10,113 bases of DNA. Origin: Nitrososphaerota archaeon (GTDB lineage: Archaea; Thermoproteota; Bathyarchaeia; Bathyarchaeales; Bathycorpusculaceae). Shown here piece by piece: positions 6,377-10,113 of the stretch. Where the stretch lies: the NCBI GenBank assembly GCA_031283385.1, contig JAITBW010000169.1, forward strand, positions 1 through 10,113. The letters are read 5' to 3'. The notes beneath the pieces were generated by a model. The model was not told the origin of the DNA. It did not search any database and saw nothing but the letters and a program-made list of their open reading frames with translations. The position numbers were made by a program, and so were the translations under genes. How positions within the stretch are numbered: the first letter of the stretch is position 1; the number at the start of each line of letters is the position of its first letter.

Positions 6377-7201
6377 TTATAACACAACTCCACTGGTTTT
6401 TGTTAAAAGTACTAGAGCTATAAGTAAAACATCAAAAAGCACTATGCCCACGAGTGCCGTTTTTCTTGCAGAAGGAAAGTCATCAAGAATATGCATCTCT
6501 CCATCATATCCTCGTGCATTCATAGCAACAAGTGTTCGCTCCCCCTGATCTAGTGTTCGTATGAAAAGACTACCGGTAAGCATAGCTAAAGAGCGTATGC
6601 TGCTTAGCCAACCTGAACGTTTAAGTCTTAATTTTTGGGCAAGAGACATTTTTGCAGAAATTTCTAAAAATAAAAAGATGTAACGATAGATTAACATGGA
6701 CATTTCAACCATAGCCTGTGGAATACGAATACGGCGAAGGAGCACACAGAGATCTGTTATTGAAGTTGTAAGCACTAAGAAGAAAAGACAAGAAAGCGCA
6801 CCTGCAACTCTGAAAAAAGTATTCACACTCATAGAAATTCCACTTTTAAATATCGTCCATGTAGCCCAGTGTAGCGGAATTTCTATCACAGGTGTTCCCG
6901 ATCCAAAAAATAAAGCTATGAAAATACAGCTAAGAATAAGCATAAGAATTGGATAAGTAAATAAATCAAGGTAAAGATGGGCTTTAACTTTAGCAAGACC
7001 TAAGGTTAAACTTGTGCAGATTGTAAACACTACAACAGGCACAATAAAAGATATCACACCAGGCATATCAAAGTATGATGCTGAAACACTTATTAAAAGT
7101 GCAGAAAGGGCAAAAAAAGTTTTAGTTACTGGACTGCTTTTCGCTAACGCGTTAGTATATGCAGATTTGTCTACTTCAGCATAGAGGTCAGGATGACTCA
7201 A
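6377..7201 (-). CDS. cbiQ: CbiQ, transmembrane coupling subunit (EcfT)
   Basis: This is the membrane protein that links the CbiO ATPase to the metal-binding CbiM/CbiN core. It has 274 residues, with hydrophobic segments at about 27-65, 72-105, 120-150 and 165-180, a basic cytoplasmic stretch (AQKLRLKRSG), and the EcfT coupling signature MNARGYDGE with A229-R-G231. A final helix closes the protein. The start is TTG at 7201, with GGGAG 9 nt upstream; no in-frame ATG suits the family better. It has its own promoter region (7202-7354) and forms a unit with cbiO, apart from cbiMN. Confidence 0.95.
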   Translation of the reverse strand: MSHPDLYAEVDKSAYTNALAKSSPVTKTFFALSALLISVSASYFDMPGVISFIVPVVVFTICTSLTLGLAKVKAHLYLDLFTYPILMLILSCIFIALFFGSGTPVIEIPLHWATWTIFKSGISMSVNTFFRVAGALSCLFFLVLTTSITDLCVLLRRIRIPQAMVEMSMLIYRYIFLFLEISAKMSLAQKLRLKRSGWLSSIRSLAMLTGSLFIRTLDQGERTLVAMNARGYDGEMHILDDFPSARKTALVGIVLFDVLLIALVLLTKTSGVVL

Positions 7202-7221
7202 CAGGTTTTTCTCCCATCTTT

Positions 7222-7239
7222 AGCACTACATTTAGTGCT
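7222..7239 (-). promoter_or_regulatory. Leader hairpin ahead of cbiQ
   Basis: AGCACT and AGTGCT (7222-7227 and 7234-7239) form a 6-bp stem with a 6-nt loop in the predicted cbiQ leader, ending 6 nt before the GGGAG ribosome site. It could set mRNA stability or access to the ribosome site. Confidence 0.4.
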
Positions 7240-7249
7240 TTATTTTTGA

Positions 7250-7267
7250 TTTGACTATTCGGTCAAA
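7250..7267. promoter_or_regulatory. Candidate operator dyad upstream of cbiQ
   Basis: TTTGAC-N6-GTCAAA is an 18-bp dyad of the size bound by a dimeric regulator. It lies about 50 bp before the cbiQ start and near the start point expected from the TATA-like box at 7292-7301, so a bound protein would block transcription. The same half-sites occur in the longer inverted repeat at 9630-9661. Confidence 0.4.
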
Positions 7268-7291
7268 CATATGTCTTTCCTTTTTGGTCAC

Positions 7292-7301
7292 ATCTATATG
7301 T
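7292..7301 (-). promoter_or_regulatory. Putative TATA box of cbiQO
   Basis: On the minus strand ACATATAGAT follows GTTAAC (7300-7305), about 90 bp ahead of the cbiQ TTG. A start some 25 bp downstream would give a leader of about 70 nt holding the dyad and the hairpin. Assigned by position only. Confidence 0.35.
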
Positions 7302-7324
7302 TAACCTAAAATTCAGTAGTAACT

Positions 7325-7331
7325 AAAAAAA
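7325..7331 (-). terminator. T-tract after cbiN
   Basis: Seven T residues on the minus strand lie 24 bp beyond the cbiN stop. They probably end the cbiMN transcript and separate it from the cbiQO unit. No strong stem precedes the tract. Confidence 0.45.
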
Positions 7332-7354
7332 GAGAGTAAGACAATGCTCCACTA

Positions 7355-7891
7355 TTACTGTAGAGGTTTTATTTTGTCTTCAGGGGCTGCTCGTATGTAC
7401 CCAACAAAGCATCCTAATATTGCAGCGCCTATAGCTACTTGTGCTGAGAAGATTACTCGTTCACCTAATTCACCAGGTTCATAGCCTATTGGATCTATCC
7501 ATGGTGTGTAGCCATCTGACATAATTTCGTCAGGTCCTTGACCGTCTGTTCCGCTGAAATCAGCACCGGGGTGAATCATGTATGGCATTATGAAGATAAT
7601 TATGACAATGCCAATTATAGCTATATACAGATACTTCATTTTGACTTGTTGTTTTTGGCTAATAATTGCTTTGCCTGTAGCGCGGACTTTTTTTAAGCCT
7701 TTTCTTGTTCCAATGAAGTGCCCAAGGGTTGCAGCCATTATTCCTGCTTGAATAGAGAAGAGCAATATTTCAGTTTCATCTGGAAGCGAAATAAACTCTT
7801 CAGCTAGAGGTGTATAGCCTAATGCTATTATGTAGGTAAATAGTGCAAGTGGTGTTATTATGGCCAGTGCTAAGTAGTATTTGTATTCCAT
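7355..7891 (-). CDS. cbiN: CbiN-like subunit with a duplicated N-terminal half
   Basis: CbiN is the small membrane partner of CbiM in cobalt uptake. Residues 85-178 form a full CbiN of normal size (about 94 residues): a membrane helix, PYMIHPGADFSGTDGQ in the outer loop, GYTPWIDPI, then a second helix (FSAQVAIGAAILGCFVGY). The ORF also has about 84 extra residues in front with the same pattern: a helix, GYTPLAEEF, then LLFSIQAGIMAATLGHFIG. This matches the second half except that the HPGADF/G-x-D loop is missing. The gene thus looks like an internal tandem duplication with a degenerate first copy and four membrane helices in total. The ATG at 7891 directly follows the cbiM stop, with GAGGTGA 8 nt upstream; the ATG of residue 85 (7639) would yield an ordinary CbiN. 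Confidence 0.88.
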   Translation of the reverse strand: MEYKYYLALAIITPLALFTYIIALGYTPLAEEFISLPDETEILLFSIQAGIMAATLGHFIGTRKGLKKVRATGKAIISQKQQVKMKYLYIAIIGIVIIIFIMPYMIHPGADFSGTDGQGPDEIMSDGYTPWIDPIGYEPGELGERVIFSAQVAIGAAILGCFVGYIRAAPEDKIKPLQ

Positions 7892-8587
7892 TTATGGGTT
7901 CACCTCGTCGGTTTTGTTTGAAGTAGGAATTTTTAGTATTCCTAATTTTTGCAGGATGCTACCTTTGTATTTTGTTAAGAAGCTGAATAGTAAAACAGCT
8001 AGTAACCCTTCGGCTATGGCTAATGGAATTTGTGTTGTGGCATATATACCGAAGAATTTTGCGAATGCAGTAAAGACGCTGCCATTGTCAGGAAATGCAA
8101 GGCCAAGTTGGAAAGCTGTGATAATGTAGGTCATTAAGTCAGCCATAGCTGTTGCAGCAAAAACGCCTATTGCAGGGTTAATTCGTGCTTTTTTGAATGC
8201 CCACCATATGAAGAAGCCTATTGCAGGTCCGGCGATACCCATGGAGAAAAGGTTTGCTCCAAGAGTTGTTATGCCACCATGAGCTAGTAATAAGGCTTGA
8301 AATACTAGAACTATTACTGAGATAGCACCTGTTATTGCTGGTCCAAAGAGAACAGCAGCAAAGCCAGTGCCTGTTGGATGTGAGCTGCTTCCGGCTACTA
8401 ATGAGGGTAGTTTGAGTGCAGAGATTACGAAAACGAAAGCTCCGACTAACGCTAAAAGAGGCTTTATTTCAGGCATTTTTTTTGTTAATTTAGTAACTTT
8501 GTAAATACCATAGATCATTATTGGTAAGGATATTATCCACCAAATTTGCCACCATGGCGATGGTAAGAAACCTTCCATTATGTGCAT
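7892..8587 (-). CDS. cbiM: CbiM, substrate-binding membrane subunit for cobalt/nickel
   Basis: CbiM binds the metal ion in the membrane and releases it to the cytoplasm when CbiQ and CbiO cycle. It has 231 residues with the diagnostic N-terminus MHIMEGFLP; in this family the free amino end and H2 form the square-planar metal site. SSSHPTGTG near residue 70 and LLAHGGITTLGAN near residues 100-112 are further family motifs. About six to seven membrane segments fill the protein. The ATG at 8587 has GGAG 12 nt upstream and a TATA-like box at 8629-8637. It is the first gene of cbiMN, which end-to-end join without a gap. Cobalt versus nickel cannot be told apart from these motifs. Confidence 0.97.
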   Translation of the reverse strand: MHIMEGFLPSPWWQIWWIISLPIMIYGIYKVTKLTKKMPEIKPLLALVGAFVFVISALKLPSLVAGSSSHPTGTGFAAVLFGPAITGAISVIVLVFQALLLAHGGITTLGANLFSMGIAGPAIGFFIWWAFKKARINPAIGVFAATAMADLMTYIITAFQLGLAFPDNGSVFTAFAKFFGIYATTQIPLAIAEGLLAVLLFSFLTKYKGSILQKLGILKIPTSNKTDEVNP

Positions 8588-8628
8588 ATTCTATTATTTC
8601 TCCTTCTTTGAGTAGTGCAACCAATAAG

Positions 8629-8637
8629 CATATAAAG
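8629..8637. promoter_or_regulatory. TATA-like box in the divergent cbiM / regulator promoter
   Basis: CATATAAAG reads as CTTTATATG on the minus strand, a good TATA box 42 bp ahead of the cbiM start. Read on the plus strand, TATAAAG would place a start near 8656-8660, just before the regulator's ribosome site. One box may serve both directions. Confidence 0.5.
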
Positions 8638-8643
8638 ATTTGT

Positions 8644-8657
8644 TTAACATAAGTTAA
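8644..8657. promoter_or_regulatory. Candidate operator between cbiM and the regulator gene
   Basis: TTAACATAAGTTAA is an inverted repeat with 5-bp arms and a 4-nt spacer, overlapping the palindrome GTTAAC (8653-8658). It lies just upstream of the cbiM TATA box and just downstream of the box as read for the regulator, so one bound protein could affect both. GTTAAC occurs again at 7300-7305 beside the cbiQ promoter. Confidence 0.4.
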
Positions 8658-8675
8658 CTAGAGGTTGAATTATTC

Positions 8676-9512
8676 ATGAAGAGGCAAACACAGGACATTT
8701 TATTACGAGATAAAGGGGAATTTACAAAATTCCAAATACTACTTGAAGTTATGAGACATCAACCACATGTCAAACAAAAAGACATAAGCGACACCATAGG
8801 AATAACAATTCAAGCCATATCTAAATATTTTAAAAAATTAAACAAAGAAGGTCTCCTAGAAGCAGGATCCGAAAGGGCAGATTACCGTTTAACTCCAAAA
8901 GGCAAAGCAACTCTTCGTGAGGAACTAAAAAAACTTGATTCATACGTTAAATCTATAAAAAATGAACTGAAAATTGACCACGCATGGATAGCCATAGCAA
9001 CACTTCCCGTAAAAACCGGAGAACAAGTAGGACTCATAACAAAAGGCGGCATATTCTACACAGTACCCGTAAACGACACAAATGTTGAATCAACAGGAAT
9101 AGCAACAAACGATGCTAACTCAGGCGAAGACATAGGACTAAAAGACCTAAAAGGCAAAATAAAACTAAAACAAGGCAAAATACTAATCATAAAACTACCC
9201 AGCATACGCAAAGGCGGATCAAGAACAGCAGACATACCAAAAATCAAACAACTAATAGAAGAATTCAAACCCGACCGCATAGGAGTCATGGGAGCCGTCG
9301 GCAGAGCCATAATTAACAAGCTAGAACTAAAACCCGACATAGAATTCGGCATCAGCCACTCAGCAGTCATCGCCGCATCAAGAGGACTAAATGTGCTAGT
9401 ATTCATAGTCGGTCGCATGGTAAACAAGATGATACAAGAAATAGACACACAAAACATGCGATCCGCAAACGACATAGCATATGAAGTCAAAGACGCAAAA
9501 ATCATAGAATAA
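8676..9512 (+). CDS. Winged-helix (MarR-like) regulator with DUF7839-like C-terminal domain
   Basis: This 278-residue protein has a DNA-binding winged helix at about residues 18-90; DISDTIGITIQAISKYFKKL is the helix-turn-helix and DYRLTPKGKATL the wing. A domain of about 180 residues follows (HAWIAIATLPVK, then GVMGAVGRAIINKL and FGISHSAVIAASRGL). The architecture matches archaeal proteins annotated as DUF7839, as I recall; its ligand is unknown to me. The ATG at 8676 has GAGGTTGA 7 nt upstream. It is transcribed away from cbiM from a shared control region, so control of metal uptake and of itself is a fair inference, not shown. The coding strand is strikingly A/C-rich, above all in the 3' half, unlike the G/T-rich start of the ATPase gene. 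A hairpin and T-tract follow the stop. Confidence 0.85.
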   Translation: MKRQTQDILLRDKGEFTKFQILLEVMRHQPHVKQKDISDTIGITIQAISKYFKKLNKEGLLEAGSERADYRLTPKGKATLREELKKLDSYVKSIKNELKIDHAWIAIATLPVKTGEQVGLITKGGIFYTVPVNDTNVESTGIATNDANSGEDIGLKDLKGKIKLKQGKILIIKLPSIRKGGSRTADIPKIKQLIEEFKPDRIGVMGAVGRAIINKLELKPDIEFGISHSAVIAASRGLNVLVFIVGRMVNKMIQEIDTQNMRSANDIAYEVKDAKIIE

Positions 9513-9543
9513 AACGTGCATAAACACTAAAAAATTAAGAGCC

Positions 9544-9600
9544 ACAGTCTATGTGTAAAATACATAAACTGTACCCTTCACTTCATATATACACTTTTTT
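9544..9600 (+). terminator. Hairpin and T-tract after the regulator gene
   Basis: ACAGT-c-TATGT (9544-9554) pairs with ACATA-a-ACTGT (9562-9572), a 10-bp stem with one mismatch. A run of six T residues at 9595-9600 follows. Together they are a probable end of the regulator transcript. Confidence 0.5.
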
Positions 9601-9622
9601 AATGTTGTACCAAATGAAATAG

Positions 9623-9661
9623 CAACCAGTTTGACAAATTATGACACACGTGGTTGTCAAA
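9623..9661. repeat. Two mutually exclusive inverted repeats
   Basis: TTTGACAA (9630-9637) and TTGTCAAA (9654-9661) are perfect 8-bp arms around a 16-nt spacer. CAACCA (9623-9628) and TGGTTG (9651-9656) form an alternative 6-bp stem using some of the same bases. The repeat overlaps the stop codon of the minus-strand radical SAM gene and may be its terminator or an operator. Confidence 0.55.
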
Positions 9662-10113
9662 GTACATTGTTAGTATAGTTGCAGTACGGTTCTTCTTGTA
9701 GGTAGTCTTTGCAGGTAGAGTATGCTCTTGCGCGGCATCCTCTGCAGAGTGGCTTGTATTTACATATGCCACATTTACCTTTTAGCAGATTGGGGTTACG
9801 TAGTTGGTTGAATAGTGAAGAGTTTTTATAGATTTCACTAAAACTCTGTTGACGTATATCACCAACTTTAAGTGGTAAAAAGCCGCACCCGTAAACTTCG
9901 CCTATGTGACTTATAAAACAAAAACCGTTGCCTGCCATACAACCTCTCCCACCTCCACGATTCGGGTTTTGAGCTGCACTATCAGTCTGTTGTTGGTGCT
10001 GAGCTATAATTCGACTATATTGAGGGGCACATGTTACTTTAATTGGAATTTGTGATGTTAAGCTTGCAGTATATATTGCCTGCAGGGTTTCCTCGTATTG
10101 TTCAGGCGTTATT
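9657..10113 (-). CDS. Radical SAM/SPASM heme-biosynthesis protein, NirJ/AhbC/AhbD family (3' part)
   Basis: The gene enters from the right edge; its start and the radical SAM C-x3-C-x2-C core lie outside the window. The 151 visible residues stay open from the edge to the TAA at 9657. They hold VTCAPQYSRI, then GGRGCMAGNGFCFISHIGEV, YGCGFLPLKVGDIRQQSF, and a cysteine-rich end with C-G-I-C, L-C-R-G-C-R-A-R-A-Y and EEPYC. This is the SPASM region, which binds an auxiliary iron-sulfur cluster. The GGRGCMAG and GFCFISHIGEV pattern is that of enzymes in siroheme-derived heme or heme d1 synthesis. AhbC removes acetate side chains from didecarboxysiroheme; AhbD decarboxylates Fe-coproporphyrin III to heme; NirJ acts in heme d1 synthesis. 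The fragment does not let me choose among them. An internal ATG at 9938 would cut the domain and is not the start. Confidence 0.88.
   Translation of the reverse strand, partial: ITPEQYEETLQAIYTASLTSQIPIKVTCAPQYSRIIAQHQQQTDSAAQNPNRGGGRGCMAGNGFCFISHIGEVYGCGFLPLKVGDIRQQSFSEIYKNSSLFNQLRNPNLLKGKCGICKYKPLCRGCRARAYSTCKDYLQEEPYCNYTNNVL

Noticed and set aside
7881..8129. Plus-strand frame of 82 codons within cbiM
   Set aside because: It is antisense to an unmistakable CbiM.
8588..8675. Cobalamin or metal-sensing riboswitch before cbiM
   Set aside because: The predicted leader is under 30 nt and shows no conserved riboswitch core.
9056..9505. Minus-strand frame of 149 codons opposite the regulator
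   Set aside because: Its length comes from the A/C-rich sense strand lacking stop complements; the sense gene has a domain match and a ribosome site.
1..10113. CRISPR array or insertion sequence
   Set aside because: I saw no regularly spaced repeats and no transposase gene.

Overview
The window reads as a chromosomal segment of an AT-rich archaeon. Several things point there: a tRNA-Ile with archaeal-type structure, TATA-like boxes about 25 bp ahead of likely transcript starts, GAGGTGA-type ribosome binding sites, a winged-helix protein of an archaeal (DUF7839-like) family, and a heme-biosynthesis radical SAM protein of the NirJ/Ahb type. The species cannot be named from sequence alone. The zinc-ribbon gene remnant recalls proteins I associate with Bathyarchaeia and related lineages, but that is only a hint.

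Region 1 (1-2915) looks accessory. After a leading stretch with one perfect 10-bp hairpin, two overlapping minus-strand genes encode a protein with a predicted PD-(D/E)XK restriction-endonuclease-like domain and an unrecognised 200-residue partner. About 500 bp of AT-rich, mostly non-coding DNA separates them from the tRNA. Region 2 (2916-3226) is a tRNA-Ile(GAT) gene with encoded CCA and an odd G at T-loop position 55. A frameshifted, start-less zinc-ribbon gene remnant ends 8 bp beyond it, a typical picture of an old integration scar.

Region 3 (3300-5526, plus strand) is a metal-efflux operon. It holds a CsoR/RcnR/InrS-family repressor with its own candidate operator, then a heavy-metal P1B-type ATPase, closed by a T-tract. 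Region 4 (5528-8587, minus strand) is the opposing import system, an ECF-type cobalt/nickel transporter in the order cbiM-cbiN then cbiQ-cbiO. The two pairs seem to be separate transcription units, divided by a T-tract and a new promoter with a dyad and a leader hairpin. CbiN carries an extra N-terminal half that looks like a degenerate copy of CbiN itself. Region 5 (8588-9512) is a divergent winged-helix regulator sharing the cbiM promoter region, a natural candidate to control metal uptake. Region 6 (9513-10113) is a convergent intergenic stretch with two inverted repeats, then the 3' part of a SPASM-type radical SAM gene of heme biosynthesis.

Together, regions 3-6 form a metal and tetrapyrrole neighbourhood: cobalt/nickel import and efflux back to back, each beside a plausible regulator, next to a tetrapyrrole enzyme. 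The features most worth following up are the doubled CbiN, the nuclease/partner pair, the G55 tRNA, and the metal specificity of the repressor/ATPase pair.
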